Assembly: GCF_004295345.1 (NCBI RefSeq)
Contig: NZ_CP036200.1
Coordinates: forward strand, 434,001-498,000
DNA length: 64,000 nt
DNA from: Shewanella maritima
Lineage (GTDB): Bacteria; Pseudomonadota; Gammaproteobacteria; Enterobacterales; Shewanellaceae
Direction: 5' to 3'
How positions within the stretch are numbered: the first letter of the stretch is position 1; each line of letters begins with the position of its first letter. The position numbers and the translations under genes are program-made. Shown here piece by piece: positions 18,301 through 26,046 of this stretch. The notes beneath the pieces are model-generated. The model ran no database searches and had not been told where the DNA came from. It saw only the letters and a program-made list of their open reading frames with translations.

Positions 18301-19056
18301 CCAGCTTTTTGCCCAGTTTAAATATTGATTGGTTTGCTCGCGCTCAGTGCTTAACTTGCTGACTTGTTTAGTTTCAGTTGTCACTTGCTGCTGATATTCG
18401 CTAAGTTGCTCATCACTGAGTACGGCAACATTGTCTGACTTAGCTTTAAGTAAGGCGAGCTGCTGCTTTGAATCACTAAAGTCTTGATGCACTTTTTGTG
18501 AAATCAAACCATAGATTTCAGTGCCCGTTAGCTCTTCGAGCAGCTCAGCTCTGTCGTTAGCATTGGCGTTCAAAAACGCAGCAAACTGACCTTGCGACAG
18601 CATCATCGACTTGGTAAAACGCGCAAAATCTAAGCCGGTAATCGATTCAAGTAACTCTGATTTATGCTTAATCTGGCTGGCGAGTACTTTACCCTCTTGC
18701 AAAGTAGCAAGTTCAACCTGAGCATCTTGCAAGTTACCATCAACCTTACCTCGTGAGCGACGCTGACTCCAAAATGCACGGTATCCCTTCCCTTTCACCT
18801 CGAATTCCACTTCCGCTAGGCAATCTGCGCAGCCGCGGGTCATTAACTCGTTAGTGGTTTTAGAAATCGTCGCGATGCGAGGCGTGCGGTGATAAAGCGC
18901 TAAGCAGATCGCATCCAAAATCGTGGTTTTACCCGCACCAGTTGAGCCTGTGATGGCAAACAGACCATTGTCGATAAATGGCGACTGAGTGAAATCAATC
19001 TTCCACTCACCTTTTAGCGAATTAATATTCTTAAAGCGAAGGCTTAGAATCTTCAT
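15355..19056 (-). CDS. sbcC: Exonuclease SbcCD subunit SbcC
   Basis: A 1233-residue Rad50-like ATPase that, with SbcD, opens DNA hairpins and trims double-strand ends. Walker A is ITGSTGAGKTT near residue 35, and the zinc-hook CxxC (QPCALCGS) is near the middle at about residue 600. Near the C terminus are the ABC signature LSGGESFLVSLALALALSDL and Walker B FLDEGFGTLD. Between them run very long glutamine-rich coiled coils, longer than in E. coli SbcC (about 1050 residues). Its start codon overlaps the sbcD stop (ATGA), so the two are translationally coupled. Confidence 0.96.
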   Translation of the reverse strand: MKILSLRFKNINSLKGEWKIDFTQSPFIDNGLFAITGSTGAGKTTILDAICLALYHRTPRIATISKTTNELMTRGCADCLAEVEFEVKGKGYRAFWSQRRSRGKVDGNLQDAQVELATLQEGKVLASQIKHKSELLESITGLDFARFTKSMMLSQGQFAAFLNANANDRAELLEELTGTEIYGLISQKVHQDFSDSKQQLALLKAKSDNVAVLSDEQLSEYQQQVTTETKQVSKLSTEREQTNQYLNWAKSWQENQQSQQQAQIELKAAEQALIKAKPDFERLALHQPALALTPVYDKFNQLESQQNQLTKDTEQAKNGLTQCQSQLSAEQGVVEQAQQQFDQAKQAHKELVELIDTQVLPLDSQIAQQQQQQAQQGDVLNNLKLQLSECEKLKQEQNQQQQYLTQKLEQTQLALTSLPQAELIATELAAWQAQFAQLNQLENVKAQNQQQQHKLVQTNQQLEQAIDSAQPQIDAFEQNKQQLIVQAEQLQRQLENITQNQPVTELQTRYQQLIAQQSVRLALESNAKAYIENAAQVASLTQDIAKQQGELAAVKGQLHQSRSVWKDKKQQLEDLKLIVQQEQKIADLASERQKLQPGQPCALCGSIEHPLVEQYQVLDVSEHQTRANVLEQELEHIMQQGKLDGELQAKLDASIQGLNQQLEALHSKQTQIQTLWAEHTATLGISIELSQIADGSGELAPLLDGEANEQASLAATIEQAQGLQTQLNSVKEQQHQLEQQGNSTLNQLQLNLQQLQGQQQTLQQLQQEFTRLSNQFEQVMTELKNKLVTCELTMPELTTAKHWLDELQSRLNSWKQAQTNKLKLEQEQQLLSQTQQQQAQQLATLQRELTSQTEALSQLDSALNQLSMQRKQLLVADDALLAKQHSLDGLTDREQSLHAMQTKLSQLNDNAQQLSSKLNVLTEQLTQVRTQQEQASNDWQQALSQSPFADIAAFTAARLSDSEFAQLTEQTKALEQTKLKASAQVEQLNGKQQQLETLQQEHNYQLTELDTLTEQAAEQEQQLTDSRQRLWQAEHALEQDKQQRAQQADLIKQLSYAQQDYDDITLLHSLIGSQKGDKFRRFAQGLTLAHLVELANRQLNRLHGRYQLATVSGATLELTVIDTWQGDVSRDTRTLSGGESFLVSLALALALSDLVSHKTQIESLFLDEGFGTLDATTLDIALDALDSLNASGKMIGVISHVEAMKERIDVQIKVHKMNGLGVSKLQSQYAVAS

Positions 19057-20396
19057 GCTTTTGCCTCCGCTTTTGATTGCGCTTGTGATTCTGGTTGCAA
19101 CGGCTCTTGAGCATCTTGCTTGGGCGCTGCAGTTTCTTGCTGCACTTGTTCAACTAACTCCTTGAACTTAACGCGCAGGCGCTCACGGCTCGCTAGCTCA
19201 TCTTCAGTTTCAAACACTTCTAGTGCTAAGCGACGCTCAAATACATCTTCAACTTTAATTTCACTTAAGGTCTCATTATGGGTGTCGCTAATGGTTTGAC
19301 TACGTGGTTTGCGAGCACGTTTAAGCTGTAATACTTCTAGTGGCTTATCGGCAATGAGTTGCGCGATGCGATCTTGTAAATCGCTGAGTAAATCTTGCTG
19401 CTCGACTTCAATACTTAGCCAGGTATTTTGCGCCTTATTATGCTCCGCTGCACTCTGGACTAACTTGTCGATGCTAGCTTCAATATCAGCTAGCTTGCCC
19501 TTGAGCACTGTCATAGGTTGGAACAATGGCACATCAAGCTCAGTCACCTCGGTGAGCTTATCTTGCTCAAAGCTCACCAGTAATACCGATTTGCCCGAGC
19601 TAGACTCGCTCTGTGCAAATCGTTCATCAAAGCCTATCTCATCGAAACTAAGCGGAATGGGAGAGCCGCTATAGCGAATATGCTCAGTTTTGGCGACCTT
19701 TTGACTGCGGTGGATATGCCCAAGGGCAATATAATCGGCAGCAGGAAACAAGTTGGCGTTAAAGGCATCGAGCGTGCCGATGTAAATGTCACGCACCGAC
19801 TCTGAGCTAGTGACGCCCACTGTGGTTAAATGCCCAGTGGCAATAATCGGCACAGGCGTGGCTAACTCAGCATTAATCTTTTGTGCATGATCAAAGCTTT
19901 GTTGGTAATAGTCGGCAATCGCGCTAGCAAGCTTTTGCTGTTTAGACTCGCGAGAATCACCTGCTTGACTGGTCACCAGTTCACGTGGCCGCAAAAATGG
20001 CAATGCACAAACCAATGCCATCGGCTCGCCATCTTTGTCAAAGCTCAGTACATGTTGCTCTGGGCTGTCAAAGCCGCCAGGAATAACATGGGTGTTTAGA
20101 TAGGCTAGTAAGCCTTGCGATTCACCAAGGGTTGCCACAGAGTCATGATTACCACCCAATATCAATAACTGACACTCGGTTTGTTGCAAGTCGACAATAA
20201 ACTGATTGTAAAGTGCGCGGGCATAACTTGGCGGCGTGGTGGTGTCGAAAATGTCACCGGCAACAATCAACAAGTCCACTTGATGCAGCTTTATTTGCTC
20301 AAGTAGCCAGTCCATAAAAGCTTGATGCTCAGCTGCGCGGCTTTTGCCGTAAAAATACTGACCAAGATGCCAGTCTGAAGTGTGTAAAATTCGCAT
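19053..20396 (-). CDS. sbcD: Exonuclease SbcCD subunit SbcD
   Basis: A 447-residue Mre11-like metallophosphatase nuclease. Phosphoesterase motifs are in order: TSDWHLG (about residue 7), AGDIFD, GGNHDS, and GHLT/GHIH. The C-terminal 60 residues are rich in E, Q and A and go beyond the usual E. coli length of 400; this tail looks disordered. It is the first gene of the sbcDC operon and overlaps sbcC by four bases. The region before its ATG lacks a strong ribosome-binding site, so expression may be low. Confidence 0.96.
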   Translation of the reverse strand: MRILHTSDWHLGQYFYGKSRAAEHQAFMDWLLEQIKLHQVDLLIVAGDIFDTTTPPSYARALYNQFIVDLQQTECQLLILGGNHDSVATLGESQGLLAYLNTHVIPGGFDSPEQHVLSFDKDGEPMALVCALPFLRPRELVTSQAGDSRESKQQKLASAIADYYQQSFDHAQKINAELATPVPIIATGHLTTVGVTSSESVRDIYIGTLDAFNANLFPAADYIALGHIHRSQKVAKTEHIRYSGSPIPLSFDEIGFDERFAQSESSSGKSVLLVSFEQDKLTEVTELDVPLFQPMTVLKGKLADIEASIDKLVQSAAEHNKAQNTWLSIEVEQQDLLSDLQDRIAQLIADKPLEVLQLKRARKPRSQTISDTHNETLSEIKVEDVFERRLALEVFETEDELASRERLRVKFKELVEQVQQETAAPKQDAQEPLQPESQAQSKAEAKA

Positions 20397-20448
20397 AGTT
20401 TATTCGTTATTGAATTAGTCTTTGTAGGCTGCGCGTTGAACGCGTTAT

Positions 20449-20472
20449 TTACTCGCTACCTTAAGCGAGTAA
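20449..20472 (-). terminator. Weak hairpin downstream of the TSUP gene
   Basis: TTACTCGCT and AGCGAGTAA form a 9-bp perfect stem with a 6-base loop, 9 bases past the TSUP stop codon. It lacks a proper U-run on the minus strand, so termination is only a guess. Confidence 0.35.
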
Positions 20473-20480
20473 TTGAACCC

Positions 20481-21242
20481 CTAAGCGTATTGACTCCAAA
20501 GCAGCTTGATACTCATGGCAAGCGACATAGTCACGACTAAAGGTTTGATGATTTTAGTGCCTTTAGTAACCACCAATCGCGAGCCTAATGTGGCACCAAT
20601 GGCTTGCCCCACAAGCATAACCAGCCCCAGTGCCACAGCGACTTGGCCGCCAATTAAAAAGAAAATAAGTGAAGCTATGTTGGTCACAAAGTTCAGCACC
20701 TTGGCATGCGCTGTGGCTTTAGCTAACCCAAATCCGGCTAAGGTAACAAACGCCAATGCGAAAAAACTACCTGTGCCCGGACCAAAAAAACCATCGTAAA
20801 AACCTACGCCCAATGCACCAGTAAAAGCGAACACGGTTGGGGTGACCATTTGCTGCTTATCATCATCTGCAATTTGCTTAGAAAACAAAAAATAACAGCC
20901 AATTGCTAGGATTAAAAACGGCAGAATAAATGCCAGTAACTCAGCGTCAATCATCTGCACAAAAATGGTACCGACTGCTGAGCCGACAAAAGCGCACAGT
21001 ATCGAAAGCTTAAACTCACTGAGCTTAACCATGCCTTTACGCACAAAATACAAGCTGGCAAAAAAGCTGCCGCCACAGGCTTGTAACTTGTTGGTTCCCA
21101 GTGCTGCTGCAGGTGGCAAACCTGCCCACATTAATGCAGGAATAGTCAGAAGCCCACCGCCGCCAGCAATGGCGTCAATAAAACCGGCTAATACGGCAAC
21201 AAAAAACAGCACTACGGCGATTTGCAAAGTCAGTTCAAACAT
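20481..21242 (-). CDS. TSUP family transporter (TauE/SafE, YfcA-like)
   Basis: A 253-residue inner-membrane protein with about eight hydrophobic segments. The N-terminal repeat carries the family motif AGFIDAIAGGGGLLTIPAL. A second repeat starts near residue 135 with GALGVGFYDGFFGPGTGSF. TSUP proteins export or import sulfite, sulfonates or related organic anions. No sulfur-metabolism gene is adjacent, so the substrate is open. It is separated from sbcD by 84 bases, and may be independently transcribed. Confidence 0.9.
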   Translation of the reverse strand: MFELTLQIAVVLFFVAVLAGFIDAIAGGGGLLTIPALMWAGLPPAAALGTNKLQACGGSFFASLYFVRKGMVKLSEFKLSILCAFVGSAVGTIFVQMIDAELLAFILPFLILAIGCYFLFSKQIADDDKQQMVTPTVFAFTGALGVGFYDGFFGPGTGSFFALAFVTLAGFGLAKATAHAKVLNFVTNIASLIFFLIGGQVAVALGLVMLVGQAIGATLGSRLVVTKGTKIIKPLVVTMSLAMSIKLLWSQYA

Positions 21243-21336
21243 GAAGTTAATTAAGAAAATGAGAGTAGAAACGTATTAAACCCGCTTTGGGGCTGAATTA
21301 CTATATCTAGGGATTAATAAGCACTTTAATCGCTGC

Positions 21337-21370
21337 AAAACAAAACAGGGCAACCCGTGGCTGCCCTGTT
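21337..21370 (-). terminator. Terminator of the DASS transporter gene
   Basis: A 9-bp perfect stem AACAGGGCA / TGCCCTGTT with a 9-base loop. On the minus strand it is followed by UUUUGUUUU. It lies about 26 bases past the stop codon. Confidence 0.75.
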
Positions 21371-21396
21371 GGTACACCTAAACTAGTAAAAGAACC

Positions 21397-22788
21397 TTAC
21401 ACTTCCCAGAAAATATTGGTCACTATGTACAAAATAACCATAGTGATAAGGTTAATTACAGCGCCAGCACGCATCATTTCAGACTGTTTAATAAAACCTG
21501 AGCCAAACACAATTGCATTGGGCGGTGTCGCCACTGGCAGCATAAATGCACACGATGCAGCAATACCGATAACCACTGATAACATCACAGGTGATAAGCC
21601 TAAAGGCTCTGCGATAGCAGCAAATACTGGCACTAATAGCGCCGCAGATGCAGTGTTACTGGCGAACTCTGTGAGCATTACTACGAAGAAGATCACCGCT
21701 AAGATGAATAGCGCGGTATGGGCATCACCAAAGAAGTCTGTCACTACATGCGCTAGAAACACACTGGTACCTGTGGCTTTAAGTATTGCACTTAAGGTTA
21801 ATCCACCACCGAACAAGATAAGCACGCCCCAATCAGTCGTTGATTCAATCTTCTTCCACTCAACCAGACGTAAACCCGCAAGCAGCACCACACAACTTAA
21901 TGCGACGATGGTATCGAACTTAGCTACGCCACCCAATGCCTGTGACAAAGGTTTACTGAAAATCCAGCTTAGAACAGTGGCTGCAAATATCACCAAGGTT
22001 AGCTTAGCGCTAAAGGTCATTTTTTTATCGCTAGCTTCAATATGGCAGACTGCTGATAAATCTGGCTTAAAGAACATGTACAGCGCAATTAGCATCACAG
22101 GCATCATTAACGTTACCGTGACTAAGCCAAACTCCAACCACTCACTAAAGGTTAGTCCAGCTTGAGCCGCTGCAATCGCATTGGGTGGGCTACCAACCAA
22201 AGTACCAATGCCACCAATATTGGCTGAATAAGCGATGCCTAACAGCACAAACAGGTAGGTATTACGGTGGGTTTTCAAATCAAGCTGCTGCAAGATACCT
22301 AATGCTAGCGGCAACATCATCGCCGCAGTTGCAGTATTACTGATCCACATCGATAAACTTGCCGTCACCACAAACAACATGATGCAAGCGATACTTAGCT
22401 TACCTTTCGACAATAGCAGTACTTTTTCAGCAATGCGTTTATCAATCCCTTGATGATTCAACGCCGCAGCCAGTACAAAGCCACCAAAGAATAAGTAGAT
22501 AATCGGGTTTGCAAAATTACCCATCGCTTTAGATGTATCAAACACATCGAACATCACCGCAAGAATGGGGATTAAAATAGCCGTAACACTAATATGGATA
22601 GCTTCTGTTAGCCACAAAATAGCGGCAAACACTAAAATAGACAATCCAGTGTTAACGCCCGGTTCAAACGGCAAAAAGTTATATAACAAAGCAAAAAGTA
22701 GGATGTTCGCCCCTAGAATTATGTACTTTTTACGCTGTGCATCGGAAACCGCCCCTGAATCTAACTGTGGTACCTCACTCATATTCAC
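21397..22788 (-). CDS. DASS/SLC13 family sodium-coupled carboxylate transporter
   Basis: A 463-residue membrane transporter with about eleven hydrophobic segments. It has the two Ser-Asn-Thr signatures of the DASS family, ISNTATAAMM near residue 147 and ASNTASAALL near residue 373, which bind carboxylate and sodium in VcINDY-type proteins. Likely substrates are succinate, malate, fumarate or a related anion. It is transcribed alone. A CRP-like site about 105 bases upstream would fit carbon-source control. The exact substrate cannot be read from sequence. Confidence 0.92.
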   Translation of the reverse strand: MNMSEVPQLDSGAVSDAQRKKYIILGANILLFALLYNFLPFEPGVNTGLSILVFAAILWLTEAIHISVTAILIPILAVMFDVFDTSKAMGNFANPIIYLFFGGFVLAAALNHQGIDKRIAEKVLLLSKGKLSIACIMLFVVTASLSMWISNTATAAMMLPLALGILQQLDLKTHRNTYLFVLLGIAYSANIGGIGTLVGSPPNAIAAAQAGLTFSEWLEFGLVTVTLMMPVMLIALYMFFKPDLSAVCHIEASDKKMTFSAKLTLVIFAATVLSWIFSKPLSQALGGVAKFDTIVALSCVVLLAGLRLVEWKKIESTTDWGVLILFGGGLTLSAILKATGTSVFLAHVVTDFFGDAHTALFILAVIFFVVMLTEFASNTASAALLVPVFAAIAEPLGLSPVMLSVVIGIAASCAFMLPVATPPNAIVFGSGFIKQSEMMRAGAVINLITMVILYIVTNIFWEV

Positions 22789-22889
22789 AACCTTTATTAT
22801 TGATTTTTGGCCGCTTCAATGTAATTCAATTGTTAAACACAAATAAAGTACAACTAAGTAGTAAGAAAGTTAGCGAATTCACCAACAAG

Positions 22890-22909
22890 AATTTGATTTA
22901 GCTCACATG
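22890..22909. promoter_or_regulatory. Candidate CRP site upstream of the DASS transporter
   Basis: TTTGATTTAGCTCACA matches the CRP consensus TGTGA-N6-TCACA at nine of ten specific positions, with the right half perfect. The location about 105 bp before the transporter start is plausible for activation. The remainder of 22910-23165 shows no gene I can support. Confidence 0.4.
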
Positions 22910-23165
22910 ATGAGCAAGTGATTTGATCCAGACAACAAGTCATCTGTAACGAATGTTGTTTTATGACATCAAACCAGCCGTTATGGGCTAGCTATTCAAT
23001 TGAAATGAATTTTAATTCTAATGCAGATAGTTAGATGCGGATCACATTAGGTATAAACCATTAGCGATCTTGGTCACTGTTTTACGGCAAGTTAGGAGTA
23101 GGAACCAATGAGGTTAACTTCTGTGATGAGGAAAATAACAGCAATAAACGACTAATTGTGCGACG

Positions 23166-23199
23166 TTATTTGAGCGCTGAACGCACAACGCTCAAATAA
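23166..23199 (-). terminator. Perfect hairpin downstream of the NERD gene
   Basis: TTATTTGAGCG and CGCTCAAATAA form an 11-bp perfect stem with a 12-base loop, 35 bases past the NERD gene stop. No U-run follows on the minus strand, so it may stabilise the 3' end rather than terminate. Confidence 0.4.
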
Positions 23200-23234
23200 G
23201 CCGGAACTACGAGTGAATTACAATCAACTTTTTA

Positions 23235-25220
23235 CTACATACCCGCTTGAACGACTTCCTCGTCTTCTAAACCTAATTGCTCGGCATAGTCACGATTTGG
23301 CTCGATTCTAAATTCAAACTTCAAAATCTTTAAACAAGCATCATAAAGCGCCTCGCCAAACCATTCACGGTCAAATTGCTCCAGCGCTTCAACAATCCCG
23401 GCAGCGCCGTCGTCTTGATGCAGCTTTTTCGGTACTAACGAGTCGATAAAGCTGGCGACGAGACCATAAAGATCTTTCTCGGCTTCACCCTCCACGTCCC
23501 AAAGTGTTGGATCAGCATATTTAGCGGCGTAATGGATTTGCGCGATATCGCTACCGATCCCAAAGTTCACTAATGTCGCAGTGTCGTGATTACAAATGAT
23601 GTTTTTAGGACATATTGCGCCATGAAAAATATCAATATTGTGCAGGTATTGCAGCGCGGTAAGAATTTGAATAAACCAAGTGATCGGCTGGCCAATCTCT
23701 ACGCCCTTCACTTCATCTAATGCCACACCTTGCGCCCAGGCTCGGGCGATAAATAGATCATTGGACTCTGGAAGCTGGCCAAAGCTGAGCACTTTCTCGA
23801 TATGAGGGTGATAGATTTTAGATAAGCTACGATAAATATTATTTAGCTTGTGCCACTGCTCATCAACATCGTTATACACGCTAATTGCACAAGGGTAATT
23901 GCCCTGAATATGCCTTGCTTGCCAAAGCTGGCTATGATCAGTGGATGAGATAAATGATTCAAGTTTAAAGTGATGGTCAATCACCGCGCCGCGCTCGATT
24001 TCAATACGCTGCGGCACGGTATCGCATACGCCCAGCTCGATCAGCGCCGATAAATCACAGCGAATGGCATCTAAATCGACAGTAGTGCCTTTTGCGGCGT
24101 CACGATACCAATGGTAAATACGCGGCTGCTGAGTTTGCTCAGCAAGGGTTAAGAACGCCTTAGCATATTCGGCAATATCTTCGGCAATGGTAAGATTGTC
24201 TTTAATGTCGATAAACTCAACATCACCTTGATCTGACAAGAACACACAGTTACTTGCCCAGCCGCCAATGGTATAACCCCGGCGATGAATTTGCTGCATT
24301 CCACTAATACTGCGGCGTAAAATTTCAAGCAGTTGATAAGTAGATTGTTGCTCAACCTCAAAGATATTCAGCGGAATGCCCCGCGGCATACGAATAGGCA
24401 ATACCAGCTGCTCGCCGTCTTGGATAAGTGGCGCGCAAAAAGGTACACCACTACAACCAGATAGCGACTGCATACGCTTAAACTCTTCACGCAGTCTAAT
24501 TTCGTGTTGTTCAGCATCTAATGCGCTTTCAAATTGGCTCTGTACTAGGATTTTAAGTAGCCAGGGTGCCGTCCAACCGCCTGGGTTATATTCTGACTGC
24601 CAAACTTCTAAACCTTGTTGCAGGAACAAACATTTGAGCTTGATGAAGTCTTGAATTTTTTGATTACGCTGCTCAACAATGGCGACCTGACCTATGGTAT
24701 CAAGTACCATCTCTTTTTGTTGCTCAGTCACTTGGTGCTTGCGCGGTGCGGTTAAGCCCCATTCTTTAGTTAGCGCTTGGATAATTTTTGCTGGAGTATA
24801 AATACTTAAGTTACCCTGATCTTTCTCGACCAGAATCTCTTCACCTTTGCGGCCAGTAACAAACACCATGCCCTGACACCATGGTGCATAAACACCTACA
24901 GGAATTTTGTGCTTTAAGCGACCCGCAAGCACTCTGGCAACATAATTGGCTTTTGACAGGCTGTTATCAACATCGCGCCCGTCTAAAGACCATGCATGCA
25001 GCCCTGCGTTAAGTCGACCAATATAGCCCTTAACGTCAACCACATACACGCCCCACTCACCAACTACAAGCGCGTCAACTTCCATTGCCTGACCAGTATG
25101 GGTTGGAATTTCCACATTGGTGAGCAACATATAGTCTTTAGGTAATTCATCTGAAAGTAATGAGAATGCCCAACGCTCTGCGTCGTTAACTGGGGTCCCG
25201 AAACTGATATGCCTTGCCAT
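23235..25220 (-). CDS. NERD nuclease-related protein with two degenerate kinase domains
   Basis: A 661-residue cytoplasmic protein. Residues about 10-130 are a NERD domain with PD-(D/E)xK-like residues in EVDALVV (D49) and VVDVKG (D62, K64). Residues about 215-390 look like a kinase fold: K223 is kept, but the catalytic loop reads GGWASNC and DFG is DIK. Residues about 415-640 form a second kinase-like domain: HGAICPKN (535-540 region) replaces HRDLKPEN and NFG replaces DFG. Both therefore appear to be pseudokinases, while the nuclease residues look intact. NERD-kinase fusions occur in some phage-defence proteins (PglW), but neighbours here are housekeeping genes. It is transcribed alone. Function unknown. 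Confidence 0.8.
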   Translation of the reverse strand: MARHISFGTPVNDAERWAFSLLSDELPKDYMLLTNVEIPTHTGQAMEVDALVVGEWGVYVVDVKGYIGRLNAGLHAWSLDGRDVDNSLSKANYVARVLAGRLKHKIPVGVYAPWCQGMVFVTGRKGEEILVEKDQGNLSIYTPAKIIQALTKEWGLTAPRKHQVTEQQKEMVLDTIGQVAIVEQRNQKIQDFIKLKCLFLQQGLEVWQSEYNPGGWTAPWLLKILVQSQFESALDAEQHEIRLREEFKRMQSLSGCSGVPFCAPLIQDGEQLVLPIRMPRGIPLNIFEVEQQSTYQLLEILRRSISGMQQIHRRGYTIGGWASNCVFLSDQGDVEFIDIKDNLTIAEDIAEYAKAFLTLAEQTQQPRIYHWYRDAAKGTTVDLDAIRCDLSALIELGVCDTVPQRIEIERGAVIDHHFKLESFISSTDHSQLWQARHIQGNYPCAISVYNDVDEQWHKLNNIYRSLSKIYHPHIEKVLSFGQLPESNDLFIARAWAQGVALDEVKGVEIGQPITWFIQILTALQYLHNIDIFHGAICPKNIICNHDTATLVNFGIGSDIAQIHYAAKYADPTLWDVEGEAEKDLYGLVASFIDSLVPKKLHQDDGAAGIVEALEQFDREWFGEALYDACLKILKFEFRIEPNRDYAEQLGLEDEEVVQAGM

Positions 25221-25274
25221 ACTAATCCTTGAATGCAGATCACATAATTGAGGCTCATGCTAATCATACGGCTA

Positions 25275-25302
25275 CAAAAAAACCACCATAAAGGTGGTTT
25301 TT
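25275..25302 (-). terminator. Terminator downstream of the rraB-like gene
   Basis: An 8-bp perfect stem AAACCACC / GGTGGTTT with a short loop, followed on the minus strand by a run of at least seven U. It separates the rraB-like unit from the NERD gene. Confidence 0.75.
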
Positions 25303-25398
25303 ATTAGCGTTTACACAACAAGTGTTCATTTATTGAGCGTGCACACTATTCGGTATCTAAATACGACTGCCCGCAACTGTTCCAATAGTTGAACAAGT

Positions 25399-25761
25399 TT
25401 ACTCAGCTTCGTCGGCAAACTCGCCGTCACCTTCTTGATGCTGCATTACGCCCCAGCCATCAGAAATGCCGTCAAACTCTTGAGCAAATTCATTCAATGC
25501 GACTTCTTTTGCTACCAGTGCATCATACTCTGGCACCATGTTAATGCACACAATAACTTCCCACTTTTCAGTGTCTTCATCAAAGTGGATTTCTAACTCG
25601 CCTTCAGCTCGGTCTTGAACCAAAGTTTCTAGGGCAGATTCAGCATCACGCTGATCGTCAAATACCAAGAAAAAGTCCACATCTAGCGCTTTAGTTAAAT
25701 CAATACCTGACTCAGCCATTGCCGCTAGCATTTGGCCGTTATCATCTTCAGGAAATTGCAT
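25399..25761 (-). CDS. RraB-like ribonuclease E inhibitor family protein
   Basis: A 120-residue acidic protein resembling RraB, which binds RNase E and tempers mRNA decay. It begins QFPEDDNGQMLAAMAESGIDLTK, has the two-layer pattern with DFFLVFDDQRDAESAL in the middle, and ends near EFDGISDGWGVMQ, which matches the DGWG segment of RraB. The acidic tail is typical. A role in RNase E control is inferred from family only. The S4-domain gene lies 10 bases upstream in the same direction, so both RNA-related genes share a transcript. Confidence 0.8.
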   Translation of the reverse strand: MQFPEDDNGQMLAAMAESGIDLTKALDVDFFLVFDDQRDAESALETLVQDRAEGELEIHFDEDTEKWEVIVCINMVPEYDALVAKEVALNEFAQEFDGISDGWGVMQHQEGDGEFADEAE

Positions 25762-25771
25762 ATTTCAATCC

Positions 25772-25993
25772 TTATTCAGCTGGAATAATTTTAACTGCAA
25801 CGCCATTGAACTCAATCACGTCACCAACAACACACTTCTTGCGCTTACGGGTATCAACTTCACCATTCACGGTAACCATACCTTCCGCGATAACGTGCTT
25901 AGCGTCACCACCAGCATTCACTAAACCTTGTACTTTTAATACCTTGTATAGCTCAACATAGTCATCGCCGCTAAGTAGAGAAAACTCTTGCAT
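25772..25993 (-). CDS. S4-domain RNA-binding protein, YbcJ-like
   Basis: A 73-residue protein made almost wholly of an S4 RNA-binding domain: LYKVLKVQGLVNAGGDAKHVIAEGMV, then VNGEVDTRKRKKCVVGDVIEF. This is the YbcJ family. The target RNA is unknown. It precedes the rraB-like gene by 10 bases, suggesting a small RNA-metabolism operon. Confidence 0.9.
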   Translation of the reverse strand: MQEFSLLSGDDYVELYKVLKVQGLVNAGGDAKHVIAEGMVTVNGEVDTRKRKKCVVGDVIEFNGVAVKIIPAE

Positions 25994-26046
25994 CTATCTT
26001 TACTCTTTCATCTATCAATTATCGCGCAAGTATAACCTATGGCAGA

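Noticed and set aside
15400..18600. Repeated CTGCTG/TTGCTC blocks resembling a repeat array
   Set aside because: They encode the glutamine/leucine coiled coils of SbcC, are irregular, and lack repeat-spacer structure, so not CRISPR or tandem repeats. The same holds for smc.
21416..22165. A 249-codon plus-strand frame opposite the DASS transporter
   Set aside because: The residue pattern is the mirror of membrane-helix codons; the transporter with both SNT motifs is on the other strand.
23108..23155. A 15-codon ATG frame with GGAG upstream, opposite to the NERD gene direction
   Set aside because: Very short, no terminator or promoter of its own, and no similarity to known leader peptides.
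23235..25220. A complete BREX or Pgl defence island around the NERD gene
   Set aside because: No methylase, ATPase, PglZ or helicase gene of such systems is adjacent; neighbours are a transporter and an RraB-like gene.
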